Counted from the stretch's first letter, positions 26,725-35,876 are shown. The stretch is DNA of 64,000 bases from Agromyces atrinae (GCF_013407835.1 NZ_JACCBI010000001.1:1426001-1490000), one strand, 5' to 3'. Program-made: numbers and translations. The notes: generated by a model not told the origin, from the letters alone.

Positions 26725-26841
26725 TTAGCCCTGGCGCTGCTTGTGGCGCGGGTTGGACTTGCAGATGACCATGACGCGGCCGTGGCGGCGGATCACCTTG
26801 CAGTGATCGCAGATCGGCTTGACGCTGGGGTTGACCTTCAT
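26725..26841 (-). CDS. rpmJ: 50S ribosomal protein L36 (zinc-binding type)
   Basis: 38 residues beginning [15 protein letters not shown]. All four zinc ligands are present (Cys11, Cys14, Cys27, His33), so this is the C-plus form. Stop codon TAA at 26725-26727. It lies between infA and rpsM as in most bacteria. Confidence 0.96.
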   Translation of the reverse strand: MKVNPSVKPICDHCKVIRRHGRVMVICKSNPRHKQRQG

Positions 26842-26908
26842 TGCGTTTCCTTGCTGTCGCTGTCCTCGTACTCGCGGTAGCCCGCGAGCCGTTACTTTCC
26901 GGCAGCCC

Positions 26909-27130
26909 TTACTTGTAGCGGTAGACGATGCGGCCGCGCGTCAGATCGTAGGGGCTCAGCTCCACGATCACGCGGTCCTCGGGGAGGATGCGGATGTAGT
27001 GCTGACGCATCTTGCCAGAGATGTGGGCAAGCACCTTGTGCCCGTTCGTGAGCTCCACGCGGAACATCGCGTTGGGCAGAGCTTCGACAACCGAGCCTTC
27101 GATCTCGATGACGCCGTCTTTCTTGGCCAT
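26909..27130 (-). CDS. infA: Translation initiation factor IF-1
   Basis: 73-residue OB-fold protein beginning [11 protein letters not shown] and ending with the typical GRIVYRYK. First gene of the alpha operon, with 67 nt to rpmJ. The ATG at 27130 matches the family start; the frame is open much further upstream but that part overlaps unrelated sequence. Confidence 0.97.
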   Translation of the reverse strand: MAKKDGVIEIEGSVVEALPNAMFRVELTNGHKVLAHISGKMRQHYIRILPEDRVIVELSPYDLTRGRIVYRYK

Positions 27131-27183
27131 AGCCTCACTATCGCTAGGATTGGGGGTTTGCTGGTCGTGCGATGGATTCGCCA

Positions 27184-27264
27184 CTCGACCGGGGTCGAGG
27201 GCACGCCGAAACGGCGCCAAAACACCAAGGGTCAACTGTACGCTACTTCTGCGCACATCGCCAA
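27184..27264 (-). promoter_or_regulatory. Promoter and leader hairpin of the infA operon
   Basis: On the minus strand TTGGCG (27259-27264), 18 nt, TACAGT (27235-27240). The leader of about 100 nt contains the hairpin CTCGACC-CC-GGTCGAG (27184-27199) and a smaller one near 27205-27217. This gives the alpha genes their own transcription start, needed because the PTS genes separate them from the spc genes. Confidence 0.55.
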
Positions 27265-27279
27265 TCGGCGGTCGCTCCG

Positions 27280-28413
27280 TCAGGCGAGTGCGGCGACGAG
27301 CGGGTCGAAGAGCGGATGACTCGCGTCGATGCCGCAGACCTCGGCGGCGAACCGCTCGGGCGAGAGCTCGGTGCGCAGGCGCTTCAGCTCGACCGACTGC
27401 TCGTCGGCGGGCACGTCGAAACGCACCGCGGCGGCGATGGCCGCGAGCAGCCCCGCCGTCGGCAGACCGCGTTCGGCGAGTTCGGCCGCCGGGCCGATGA
27501 AGCGCTCGTGCCGACTGAGTTTCCGCAGCGGCTGACGCCCGACACGGTCGACGGTGTCGGGCAGCGCCGTGTTGGCGAAGCGTTCGAGGATCGTCTCGCG
27601 GTAGGCATCCTGGACCGCGGGGTCGAACTCGTGCTTGGCCACGAGGAGCGCCGAGGTCTCCCGCAGCGCCGTCTCGACGATCTCCGCGACGGCCGGGTCG
27701 GCCAGGGCGTCGCTGATGCGCTCGTGCCCCGCGAGGAAGCCCGCATAGGCGACCGTGGCGTGGCCCGTGTTGACCGTGAAGAGCTTCCGCTCGATGTAGG
27801 GGGCGAGGTCGTCGACGAAGTGCGCGCCGGGGATCTCCGGCACGTCCGACCCGAACGAGCCCGATTCGATCGCCCACTCCGAGAACGTCTCGACCGTGAC
27901 ATCGAGTCCGGCGTCGGCGCTCTGGCCGGGCACGATGCGGTCGACGGCGGTGTTGGCGAAGACGGCGCGCGACGCGAGCGCCTCCCACTCCCCCGTCGGA
28001 ACGAGGTTCGACATCTCGTCGCGCAGCAGATCGGTCGCGTTGATCGCGTTCTCGCACGCCATGACGACGAGGGGGCCGCGGGCTGCGTCCCGTGCCTCGA
28101 GAGCCGCGACGATGTGCGGCGCGATGAAGCGCAGGATCGTCGGGCCGACGGCCGTCGTGACGACGTCGGCGTCCGCGATCGCAGCGCGCACGGCGCCCTC
28201 GTCGGTCGCGCTGTTGAGGGCGCTGTACCCCGTCACGACGTGGTCGCGCGCACCGGCTCCGACCTCGTGGACGGTGTACGACTCCGAGGCCGCGAGCGCG
28301 TCGATGAGCGGAGCGGCGACGTCGGCGAAGACGAGCTCGTATCCCGCCTCGTGGAGCAGCAGGCCGATGAATCCGCGACCGATGTTGCCGGCGCCGAAGT
28401 GGACGGCCTTCAC
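27280..28413 (-). CDS. mtlD: Mannitol-1-phosphate 5-dehydrogenase
   Basis: Oxidises mannitol-1-phosphate to fructose-6-phosphate with NAD after PTS uptake. 377 residues. N-terminal Rossmann fold with [11 protein letters not shown], conserved [10 protein letters not shown] and the active-site region [10 protein letters not shown]. The GTG at 28413 overlaps the EIIA stop (GTGA). Last gene of the apparent PTS operon. Confidence 0.95.
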   Translation of the reverse strand: MKAVHFGAGNIGRGFIGLLLHEAGYELVFADVAAPLIDALAASESYTVHEVGAGARDHVVTGYSALNSATDEGAVRAAIADADVVTTAVGPTILRFIAPHIVAALEARDAARGPLVVMACENAINATDLLRDEMSNLVPTGEWEALASRAVFANTAVDRIVPGQSADAGLDVTVETFSEWAIESGSFGSDVPEIPGAHFVDDLAPYIERKLFTVNTGHATVAYAGFLAGHERISDALADPAVAEIVETALRETSALLVAKHEFDPAVQDAYRETILERFANTALPDTVDRVGRQPLRKLSRHERFIGPAAELAERGLPTAGLLAAIAAAVRFDVPADEQSVELKRLRTELSPERFAAEVCGIDASHPLFDPLVAALA

Positions 28414-28850
28414 TCGTTGACCTCGGCCAGGATGGCGGCGATCGCTGCGGCATCCGGAGCGGACAGCAGTTTCTGAACTTCGTCGTCGTCCGAGAAGATG
28501 ATGGCGATCTTCGAGAGGATCTCGAGGTGCTCGTCCTCGATGCCGGCGATGCCGACGACGAAGCGCACCTCCTCCGAGCCCCACGCGATGGGCTCGTCGT
28601 AGCGCACGAACGACAGCGCCGAACGCTGGATCTCGCCCTTCGCCTCGTTCGTCCCGTGCGGGATCGCGAGGAAGTTGCCCATGAAGGTCGACACCGAGCC
28701 CTCGCGCTCGATCATCGCCTCGACGTAGGCCGGAGTGACCGCGCCGGACTCGACGAGGATGGCGCCCGCCGCGCGGATCGCCGCGTCGCGGTCGGGGGCG
28801 TCCCCGGCGACGAGACGGATGTCGGAGGGGGCAAGGATCTGATCACTCAT
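28410..28850 (-). CDS. mtlF: Mannitol PTS EIIA component
   Basis: 146-residue phosphocarrier of the mannitol/fructose EIIA family. His65 in [13 protein letters not shown] is the residue phosphorylated by HPr; [12 protein letters not shown] follows. It passes phosphate to the EIIB domain of the upstream mtlA product, which itself lacks an EIIA domain. The ATG at 28850 is preferred; 108 nt separate it from mtlA and hold a strong hairpin. Confidence 0.94.
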   Translation of the reverse strand: MSDQILAPSDIRLVAGDAPDRDAAIRAAGAILVESGAVTPAYVEAMIEREGSVSTFMGNFLAIPHGTNEAKGEIQRSALSFVRYDEPIAWGSEEVRFVVGIAGIEDEHLEILSKIAIIFSDDDEVQKLLSAPDAAAIAAILAEVNE

Positions 28851-28882
28851 GGTGTCGTTCTCTTCTCTCGAGGTTGATGCGG

Positions 28883-28917
28883 GATTCCGCACGGCCCACG
28901 CGGGGCCGTGCGGAATC
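28883..28917 (-). terminator. Intercistronic hairpin between mtlA and mtlF
   Basis: A perfect 15-bp stem (28883-28897 with 28903-28917) with a 5-nt loop lies 41 nt after the mtlA stop codon and 33 nt before the mtlF start. There is no T-run, so it may be a partial terminator or an mRNA-processing or stability element that sets the mtlA to mtlFD ratio. Confidence 0.7.
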
Positions 28918-28958
28918 TGCTTACTGCTGAGGTGTCACCGGGATCGGTCGATCGTTCG

Positions 28959-30587
28959 TCATCGCACGCCCTCGGATTCGAGCAGGTGCACGACCTCCTC
29001 GTACTTCGGCGAGTTCATGAAGTTGTCGACCGAGATGTGGAGCGCGCTCGGGGACTGGAGCTTCGCCCGCTCCGTGAGGTCCTGGTGCGTGACGACGAGG
29101 TCGATGTCGTCGGTCAGGTTGGCGATCGACTTGTTGGTCACGGTGACCGAGTCGATACCCGCCTTCTTGATCTTGTTGCGGAGCACCGTGGCACCCATCG
29201 CGCTCGATCCCATACCGGCGTCGCACGCGAAGACGATGGTGCGGATCGGCCCGCGCTCGTACGCCTCCTGGTTGCCCTCCTCGATGAGAGAGCCTCCCGC
29301 AGCACCGCCCGCGGCGCGCAGGCTGTCGAGTGCGGCCGACGACTTGCCCTTGTTCGCCTCGGTCTGAGCGATCGCGGCGGTGAAGGTGTCGGCCTCCGCC
29401 TCGAGGTCGCGCTTCCGCGACGCTCGCAGGATGATGCCCGAGATGAGGAACGTCACGGTCGCGGCCAGCACGACCGAGAGCATCACGACGAGGACGTTGC
29501 CGACGCCACCGGGGCCTGCCGCGGCGAAGACCGCGATGATGCTGCCGGGTGCGGCCGGGAAGGCGAGGCCTCCGCCGAGCACCATGTTCGTCGTGACGCC
29601 CGTCGCACCGCCCGCGATGAGCGCGAGGATGAGGGCGGGCTTGCTGAGTGCGTACGGGAAGTAGATCTCGTGGATGCCGCCGAAGAACTGGATGACGGCC
29701 GCGCCGGGAGCCGATGCCTTCGCGAGACCCGTGCCGAAGAAGCTGAACGCGAGCAGCAGACCGACACCGGGGCCGGGGTTCGCTTCGATGAGGAAGAGGA
29801 TCGACTTGCCGGCCTCTTCGACCTGCTGGATGCCGAGCGGGGTGAAGACGCCGTGGTTGATCGCGTTGTTGAGGAACAGCACCTTCGCGGGCTCGACGAT
29901 GATCGAGACGAGGGGCAGCAGCTGCAGATCGACGAGCCAGTCGACGGCTGCGCCGAGTCCCGTGCTCACGGCCTTCATGACCGGGCCGAAGACGAAGAAT
30001 CCGCCGATGGCCAGGATCATGCCGAGGATGCCGGCGGAGAAGTTGTTGACGAGCATCTCGAAGCCGGCCTTGATCTTGCCGTCCCAGAGCTGGTCCATCT
30101 TCTTCGTGATCCACGCGGCGAGCGGTCCCATGATCATCGCGCCGAGGAACATCGGGATGTCGGTGCCGACGATGACACCCATCACGGCGATCGTCGCGAC
30201 GACGCCACCGCGTTCGCCGTAGACCATGCGGCCCGCGGTATTCGCGATGAGGAGGGGCAGCAGGTACGTCACCATCGGCCCGACGAGGCCCACATAGGTG
30301 AAGATGTTGCCCGCGTCGCCCTCGGAGAGGGCGGTCATGGCGCCGGGCCAGTTGATGACCCCGGCGTCGCCCGAGCCACCGATGATGTCGGAGACGGGGT
30401 ACCAGTGCCATCCGAAGGGGCTGTCCTCGCCGAAGAATCCGGCGGGGATGAAGAGCATGGTGATGAAGCCCCATGCGATGAATGCCGCGATGTTCGGCAT
30501 GATCATGCCGCTGAGGAACGTGCCGAACTTCTGGACGGCGACGCGGCCTCCCCCAGGCCGTTTCGTCTCCGGTGACGTCGTTGTCAT
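28959..30587 (-). CDS. mtlA: Mannitol PTS EIICB component
   Basis: 542-residue membrane permease. The EIIC domain (about 15-350) contains GGIHEIYFPY, the mannitol-class signature; after an Ala/Glu-rich linker comes the EIIB domain (about 445-542) with phosphocysteine Cys455 in FACDAGMGSSAMG. There is no fused EIIA, supplied instead by mtlF. AAGGAG lies 9 nt before the ATG at 30587, deciding the start. 25 nt downstream of ptsI. Confidence 0.95.
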   Translation of the reverse strand: MTTTSPETKRPGGGRVAVQKFGTFLSGMIMPNIAAFIAWGFITMLFIPAGFFGEDSPFGWHWYPVSDIIGGSGDAGVINWPGAMTALSEGDAGNIFTYVGLVGPMVTYLLPLLIANTAGRMVYGERGGVVATIAVMGVIVGTDIPMFLGAMIMGPLAAWITKKMDQLWDGKIKAGFEMLVNNFSAGILGMILAIGGFFVFGPVMKAVSTGLGAAVDWLVDLQLLPLVSIIVEPAKVLFLNNAINHGVFTPLGIQQVEEAGKSILFLIEANPGPGVGLLLAFSFFGTGLAKASAPGAAVIQFFGGIHEIYFPYALSKPALILALIAGGATGVTTNMVLGGGLAFPAAPGSIIAVFAAAGPGGVGNVLVVMLSVVLAATVTFLISGIILRASRKRDLEAEADTFTAAIAQTEANKGKSSAALDSLRAAGGAAGGSLIEEGNQEAYERGPIRTIVFACDAGMGSSAMGATVLRNKIKKAGIDSVTVTNKSIANLTDDIDLVVTHQDLTERAKLQSPSALHISVDNFMNSPKYEEVVHLLESEGVR

Positions 30588-30612
30588 GATGCAGTTCTCC
30601 TTGTGATGGTGA

Positions 30613-32292
30613 TCACGACGCGGTCTCGCGCGTCGACGTGAGTGCGGCTGCAGCCTCGTGCGCAGCTCGTCGGGCATCGGCCGCTCCCTCAGCGGCCAGG
30701 GCTGCTCGGGCGATCGCTTCCGCGTCGTCCGAGCTGTACCGCGCGAGGGAGGCGCGGACATCTGCGAGTGCCGATGGTGACATCGACAGAGTGGTGGCTC
30801 CGAGGCCGACGAGCACGACGGCGAGGAGCGGGTCGGCGGCGGCCTCGCCGCAGATTCCGACGGGCTTGTCCTGGGTGCGGCCGGCGGCTCCGACGGATGC
30901 CACGAGCGAGAGCACCGCGGGGTGCCAGGGGTCCTGGAGGCTCGCGACGGAGCCGAGCATGCGGTCGGCAGCCATCGTGTACTGCGTGAGGTCGTTGGTG
31001 CCGATCGAGGCGAAGTCGGTCTCCGCGAGGATGCGGTCGGCGAGGAGCGCCGCAGACGGCACCTCGACCATGACTCCGACGGTGTTCAGGCCGAGTTCGC
31101 GGGCGAGAGCCGTGAAGTAGCGGGTCTCGTCGACCGTCGCCACCATGGGCGCCATGACCCAGAGGTCGGCCTCGCTCGCGGCATCCGCTTGCGCGAGCGC
31201 CGTGAGCTGCTCGCGGAGGATCTCCTCCGACGCGCGGAGGGCGCGGATGCCGCGCAATCCGAGTGCCGGGTTCTCCTCGGGCGCGTCGTTCAGGAACGAC
31301 AGCGGCTTGTCGGCGCCGGCGTCGAGCACGCGGACGACGACCTTCTGCCCGGGGAAAGCGCGGAGGAGCTTCGTGTACTGCTCGGTCTGCTCGCTCACGG
31401 ACGGCGCCGTGTCGGCGTCGAGGAAGAGGAATTCGGTGCGGAACAGGCCGACGCCCTCGGCTCCGAGGCGCACGGCCTCGGCCGCGCCATCGGCCGAGCC
31501 GAGGTTGGCGAGGAGGGGGATGGAGGTTCCGTCGCGGAGCGCGCCCGGGGTGACGGGGGCTTCGGCGCGGGCACGGCGTTCGGCGATGCGCTCGCGGGCC
31601 GACGCGATGGCGTCGTCGTCGGGCGCCACGTCGACGCGGCTGTTCTCGGCATCGACGATGACGGTGTCGCCATCGGCGAGCGATGCCGCGTCCTTCACGC
31701 CGACGACGGCGACGATCGACTTCTCGCGGGCGAGGATCGCGGTGTGCGACGTCGGTCCGCCGTCGATGGTCACGAGGGCGAGCACCTGGTCGAGGTCGAG
31801 CATCGCCGTATCGGCGGGCGCGAGATCGCGGGCGACGAGCACGAACGGATGACCGGGATTCGGCACACCGGGCGCCGGGAGCTTCAGGAGGTTTGCGACG
31901 ACGCGCTGCGAGACGTCGTCGAGGTCGGTCGCACGTTCGGCCATGTAGCCGCCCATGTCGAGGAGCAGATCGCGGAACGCGGCGAAGGCCTCGAACACGG
32001 CGCGCTCGGCGGTCTTGCCGCCCTCGAGCCGCGCGGTGATGTCGTCGCCGAGGGTCGGGTCCTCGGCCATCATGGCCTGCGCCTCGAGCACGTCGCGAGC
32101 CGCGCCACCGGCGCGGGCCCCCTTGCCGGCGAGCTCGGCGGCGACGACAGAGAGCGCACCGCGTGCTCGTTCGCCCTCACGTTCGGGGTCGAGGTGGCTC
32201 GGTCGGTCGACGGGCTCGGGCAGCGGCTCGGCCATGCGCACGACCGGTCCGACGGCGACGCCCTGACCGACTCCAGTTCCGTTCAGCTCCAT
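30613..32292 (-). CDS. ptsI: PTS enzyme I (phosphoenolpyruvate-protein phosphotransferase)
   Basis: Takes phosphate from phosphoenolpyruvate and passes it to HPr. 559 residues. The phosphohistidine is His183 in GGPTSHTAILARE; the PEP-binding barrel shows GVGLFRTEFLF, LGLRGIRA and GTNDLTQYTMA, and VGICGEAAADP contains the catalytic Cys. 8 nt after ptsH. It serves all PTS sugars but is here within the mannitol gene group. Confidence 0.97.
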   Translation of the reverse strand: MELNGTGVGQGVAVGPVVRMAEPLPEPVDRPSHLDPEREGERARGALSVVAAELAGKGARAGGAARDVLEAQAMMAEDPTLGDDITARLEGGKTAERAVFEAFAAFRDLLLDMGGYMAERATDLDDVSQRVVANLLKLPAPGVPNPGHPFVLVARDLAPADTAMLDLDQVLALVTIDGGPTSHTAILAREKSIVAVVGVKDAASLADGDTVIVDAENSRVDVAPDDDAIASARERIAERRARAEAPVTPGALRDGTSIPLLANLGSADGAAEAVRLGAEGVGLFRTEFLFLDADTAPSVSEQTEQYTKLLRAFPGQKVVVRVLDAGADKPLSFLNDAPEENPALGLRGIRALRASEEILREQLTALAQADAASEADLWVMAPMVATVDETRYFTALARELGLNTVGVMVEVPSAALLADRILAETDFASIGTNDLTQYTMAADRMLGSVASLQDPWHPAVLSLVASVGAAGRTQDKPVGICGEAAADPLLAVVLVGLGATTLSMSPSALADVRASLARYSSDDAEAIARAALAAEGAADARRAAHEAAAALTSTRETAS

Positions 32293-32300
32293 GGCGGGTC

Positions 32301-32567
32301 CTACTCGTCGTGGTCGGTGCCGAGGAGTTCGACGAGCTCGGAGAGCACGCCCTCGGCGTTGTCGCCCTCGACGGTGATGGTCACGTCGTCGCCGTGGTTG
32401 ATGCCCTGCGAGATGACGGCGAGGATGCTCGCACCGTTGACCGGCTTGCCACCGCTCTTGGCGATCGTCACCTGGTGGCCCGACGCGGCAGCGGCCTGCG
32501 TGAAGAGCTTCGCGGGGCGAGCGTGGAGCCCGTGGCTCGATCCGATCTGTACCGTACGTTCTGCCAT
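32301..32567 (-). CDS. ptsH: Phosphocarrier protein HPr
   Basis: 88 residues. His15 in GLHARPAK is the phosphoacceptor; the regulatory-serine region NGASILAV places a serine at position 47. In actinobacteria HPr kinase is generally absent, so that serine's role is uncertain. It sits between the small EIIB-like gene and ptsI. Confidence 0.97.
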   Translation of the reverse strand: MAERTVQIGSSHGLHARPAKLFTQAAAASGHQVTIAKSGGKPVNGASILAVISQGINHGDDVTITVEGDNAEGVLSELVELLGTDHDE

Positions 32568-32583
32568 GAGAGTGCCTTTCGTT

Positions 32584-32889
32584 TCAGCGGGCGATCGAGT
32601 CGAGCGCCAGGTCGAGGGCGAGATCGCCCGCGGGTGAGGTGAAGACCGATTCGGGCATCACGGCGACGACGGCCGCCGATGTCGCTGCTCGAGCAGCGAA
32701 CTCGTCGCGGCGAGCCGCGAGGTGGTGTCCGAGAAGGATCACGTCGGCACCCGGCAGGGCACCGTCGAGACGATCTTCGCTCGTCGCGACGACCTCGGCT
32801 TCGAGGTCGCGCTCCCGGGCCGCTCTGCGCACGCGGTTCGCGACGAACGTGCTCGACGCGCCCGCTCCGCAGACGATGATGATCTTCAT
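32584..32889 (-). CDS. Orphan PTS EIIB-like protein
   Basis: 101 residues opening KIIIVCGAGASSTFVA, which matches the phosphocysteine loop of lactose/cellobiose-type EIIB (Cys7). No partner EIIC or EIIA of that class is encoded nearby, the adjacent EIICB and EIIA being mannitol-type. GGAGGGG precedes the ATG at 32889. It heads the apparent EIIB-ptsH-ptsI-mtlAFD operon, 16 nt before ptsH. It may serve a permease elsewhere or act as a regulator of the divergent PRD protein. Confidence 0.8.
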   Translation of the reverse strand: MKIIIVCGAGASSTFVANRVRRAARERDLEAEVVATSEDRLDGALPGADVILLGHHLAARRDEFAARAATSAAVVAVMPESVFTSPAGDLALDLALDSIAR

Positions 32890-32928
32890 CGATCGGCCCC
32901 TCCTGGCGCGAGTCGCCCCGCGCCCGTC

Positions 32929-32947
32929 GTTCGCGAGACTCGCGAAC
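32929..32947. promoter_or_regulatory. 19-bp perfect palindrome between the PTS operon and its regulator
   Basis: GTTCGCGAG-A-CTCGCGAAC, with 9-bp arms, 40 nt before the EIIB-like gene and 97 nt before the regulator gene. It is the only strong symmetrical sequence in the 154-nt divergent region and a candidate operator for the MtlR-type activator. No convincing -10/-35 pair was found beside it. Confidence 0.5.
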
Positions 32948-33043
32948 ACCCCCATTCTTCGCGCTTCACCCCCTCGGGCGCCAGCATGTCTCTTTCCGCA
33001 CCCCCGGAAATTGCCGCCCCGGTGCCCCGTCCGCCCTCTTCGG

Positions 33044-35008
33044 ATGGTTGACTCGTGGGGAGCGCACATCGAAGCGCGCGGATTCGGAGCGAGGGTGGTC
33101 GATCGTCAGCAGCGCATGCTCGACCTGCTCGCCCGCGCCGACGACTGGCTCACGGCGACCGAGCTGGCCGAACGCCTGGGCGTCACCGCGCGGAGCGTCC
33201 GCAACTACGTCACGGGTGCCAACCAGGTCGGCACCGACCCCGTCGTCGAGTCGGGGTCGCGCGGTTACCGCCTCGACCGCAGCGCCTACGCGCGTCTCGT
33301 CGAGGAGCCGCGCTCCGAGTCGAGTCCTCAGGCGCGCTCGACCCGCCTGCTCCGCCGCCTGATCGACGACGCGCACGGTATCGACGTCGCAGCCCTCGCG
33401 CTCGACGAGCACGTGAGCGACTCGACGATCGAATCCGACGTCGCTCGCGTACGCACGCGGCTCGACGGTTCGGGCCTGTCGCTCATCCGCTCGGGAGGTC
33501 TCGTGCGGCTCGGCGGCACCGAATCCGCCCGGCGACGCCTGCTCGGTGCGCTCTTCCGCGAGGAGTCGGCCCGCGGCATGTTCGAACTCGAGGAGATCCA
33601 GCGCGAGTTCCCCCGTGAACCCCTCGCGGCCTTCAAGACGGGCCTCATCGACGCCCTCGCCGAACGCGGGTACGAGGTCAACGAATACGGGCTGCGCACC
33701 GTCCTGCTGCACGTCGCGATCGCGGTCGACCGCGCATCGCGCGACCACGCGCTCGCGGCCGACCCGGCCCACGAGTCCCTGCACCGCGTGGATGCGGCGG
33801 GCGAACTGACCGACCTGCTCGAGCGACTCGTGGGTGAGCACTTCGACGTCGTGCTCGGCGACGGCGACATCGCGTACCTCGGATTCCTCCTGTCGACGCG
33901 TGTCGCGACCCCCGGACGAGAGCAGCTCACGGCGTCGGTCGACGAGTACCTGCGCCCCGAGCAGCTCGAGTCGGTGCGCGACATCGTGCAGCGCGCCGCG
34001 CGCGAGTACCTCGTCGACCTCGACGACGACGACTTCCTCGTGCGGCTCGCGCTGCACGTGCAGAACCTCGTCGCCCGCGCGGGAGACGAGTCGTTCGCCC
34101 GCAATCCGCTCGCGCGGTCGATCAAGTCGTCGTACCCGATGATCTACGAGCTCGCTGTGTACATCGCGGGCGAACTGAGCCGCGTCGAATCGATCAGCGT
34201 CAATGAGGACGAGATCGCCTACATCGCGATGCACGTCGGCGCACAGCTCGAGGAGCGTCGATCAGGTGAAGAGCCCATCCCCGCTTCGATCGTTTCGCCG
34301 GCGTACCACTCCCTGCATCTGACCCTGCTCCGTCGCCTCGACGATGCCGTCGGCACGCAGCTGCGGGTCGAACAGATCGTCACCCGGAGCGATGTCGACT
34401 GGGCGGGTCTCCCCGGCGACCTCGTCATCTCGTCGATCGAGCCCGCGGTGCCCGCGGATCGGATCCTCGTCGTCAACCCGTTCTTCGGGAGCTCCGACGA
34501 AGAACGGGTGCGGACCGCGATCGCCCGTGCTCGTCGTCAGCGCCGCCGCGCCCGCATCGCGGACGAGCTCGTCGAGTACTTCGACGAGAGGCTCTTCTTC
34601 CGCGGCGAGAACGCCCCCGACGCGGAGACGATGATCCGTCGCCTCGGCGACCGCATGGTCGATCTCGGCATCATCTCGACCGACTACGTCGAGGGTGCGC
34701 TCGAGCGCGAGCGACTCTCCTCCACGGCGTTCACCGAGAGCCTCGCGGTGCCCCACGCGATGACGATGACGGCGACGCGCACCGCGATCGCCATCGTGAT
34801 CTCCGAGACCCCGCTCCCCTGGGGCGAGAGCCGCGTCAACGTCGTCGCCTTCATCGCGTTCAGCGAGGCGGGGCGTGCGAGCTTCCAGTCGGTCTTCGAG
34901 CAGTTCGTCGAGGTGTTCTCCGAGCGCGAGAACGTGCAGCGCCTCCTGCATCGGGGAACCGACTACGCGAGTTTCATCGGCGAACTCGCGCACCTCATGG
35001 CGGAGTGA
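33044..35008 (+). CDS. mtlR: MtlR/BglG-type PRD-containing transcriptional activator
   Basis: Likely activator of the divergent PTS operon. About 654 residues: winged HTH (20-80), second HTH-like domain (97-160), two PTS regulation domains (about 180-290 and 300-405, with His223, His338 and His397), an EIIB-like domain (415-500) whose usual Cys is missing, and an EIIA domain of mannitol/fructose class (505-650) with His571 in AVPHAMT. Phosphorylation by HPr or EIIB would tune activity. The ATG at 33044 has no ribosome-binding site; GTG at 33095, preceded by GGAGCGAGG, is an alternative. Confidence 0.88.
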   Translation: MVDSWGAHIEARGFGARVVDRQQRMLDLLARADDWLTATELAERLGVTARSVRNYVTGANQVGTDPVVESGSRGYRLDRSAYARLVEEPRSESSPQARSTRLLRRLIDDAHGIDVAALALDEHVSDSTIESDVARVRTRLDGSGLSLIRSGGLVRLGGTESARRRLLGALFREESARGMFELEEIQREFPREPLAAFKTGLIDALAERGYEVNEYGLRTVLLHVAIAVDRASRDHALAADPAHESLHRVDAAGELTDLLERLVGEHFDVVLGDGDIAYLGFLLSTRVATPGREQLTASVDEYLRPEQLESVRDIVQRAAREYLVDLDDDDFLVRLALHVQNLVARAGDESFARNPLARSIKSSYPMIYELAVYIAGELSRVESISVNEDEIAYIAMHVGAQLEERRSGEEPIPASIVSPAYHSLHLTLLRRLDDAVGTQLRVEQIVTRSDVDWAGLPGDLVISSIEPAVPADRILVVNPFFGSSDEERVRTAIARARRQRRRARIADELVEYFDERLFFRGENAPDAETMIRRLGDRMVDLGIISTDYVEGALERERLSSTAFTESLAVPHAMTMTATRTAIAIVISETPLPWGESRVNVVAFIAFSEAGRASFQSVFEQFVEVFSERENVQRLLHRGTDYASFIGELAHLMAE

Positions 35009-35023
35009 GCCGGTTCTCGCCCG

Positions 35024-35872
35024 TCAGTCGATCGGAACGGGCGTGATGCCGAAGGGCGCGAGACCGGCGGCGCCGCCGTCGGGGGCCGTGAGCACCCACA
35101 CTCCCCCGCCGTGCACCGCGACCGAGTGCTCCCAGTGCGCCGCATCGGCGCCGTCGCTCGTCGCGATCGTCCAGTCGTCGCCCCGCACGAAGGTCTCGAT
35201 CGAGCCGGCGACGATCATGGGCTCGATCGCGAGGACGAGGCCGGGCCGCACATCCGCGCCGCGCTCGCGCACGGCGTAGTTGAACACGGGCGGACTCTCG
35301 TGCATCGATCGGCCGATGCCGTGACCCACGAAGTCGGTGAGGATGCCGTAGGGCACGCCGAGGGCGGAATCGCCCTGTGAGCGCACGTAGCTCTCGATCG
35401 CGGCACCGACCTCGTTGACGTGCTGGGCGGTCGCGAGAGCGGCGATGCCGTGCCACAGCGACTGCTCGGTGACGCGGTTGAGTTCCGAGCGTGCGGCGAC
35501 GAGCGCGGGCCGGGACGGGTCGGGCAGGACGACGCTGAACGCCGAGTCGCCGTTCCAGCCGCCGACATCCGCACCGCCGTCGACCGAGACGAGGTCGCCG
35601 GGTGCGAACGGGGAATCGGTCGGGATACCGTGCACGACGTCGTCGTTGACCGACACGCAGAGCGTGTGACGGTAGCCCGGGACGAGCGGGAAATTCGGCC
35701 GCCCTCCCCCGGAGACGATGCTCGCCTCGGCGAGGGCGTCCAGGTCGAGCGGAGTCGCCCCCGCGCGCAGCCCTTCACGGGCCGCGGCGAGGGCGCTCGA
35801 TGTCGCTGTGCCGGCCGCCTGCATCAACCGCAGCTGGGCGGGCGACTTGTAGAGCGACCGGCGGAAGATCAC
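35024..35872 (-). CDS. map: Type I methionine aminopeptidase
   Basis: Removes N-terminal methionine from new proteins. 282 residues. The five metal ligands are visible: Asp98 and Asp109 in SVDGGADVGGWNGD, His in VGHGIGRSMHE, Glu in VLAIEPM and Glu in HWEHSVAV. It starts at GTG 35872, 4 nt after the adk stop, and is the last gene of the secY-adk-map set. Its 3' end is 15 nt from that of the convergent mtlR. Confidence 0.94.
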   Translation of the reverse strand: MIFRRSLYKSPAQLRLMQAAGTATSSALAAAREGLRAGATPLDLDALAEASIVSGGGRPNFPLVPGYRHTLCVSVNDDVVHGIPTDSPFAPGDLVSVDGGADVGGWNGDSAFSVVLPDPSRPALVAARSELNRVTEQSLWHGIAALATAQHVNEVGAAIESYVRSQGDSALGVPYGILTDFVGHGIGRSMHESPPVFNYAVRERGADVRPGLVLAIEPMIVAGSIETFVRGDDWTIATSDGADAAHWEHSVAVHGGGVWVLTAPDGGAAGLAPFGITPVPID

Positions 35873-35876
35873 GCGG

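Noticed and set aside
28959..30587. mtlA appearing truncated because it lacks the EIIA domain of E. coli MtlA
   Set aside because: The EIIA is encoded separately as mtlF 108 nt downstream; the EIICB length is normal for this arrangement.
35024..35872. Apparent loss of a metal ligand in methionine aminopeptidase (Gly where some alignments show Asp)
   Set aside because: Counting the conserved 11-residue spacing places the ligands at Asp98 and Asp109, so the site is intact.
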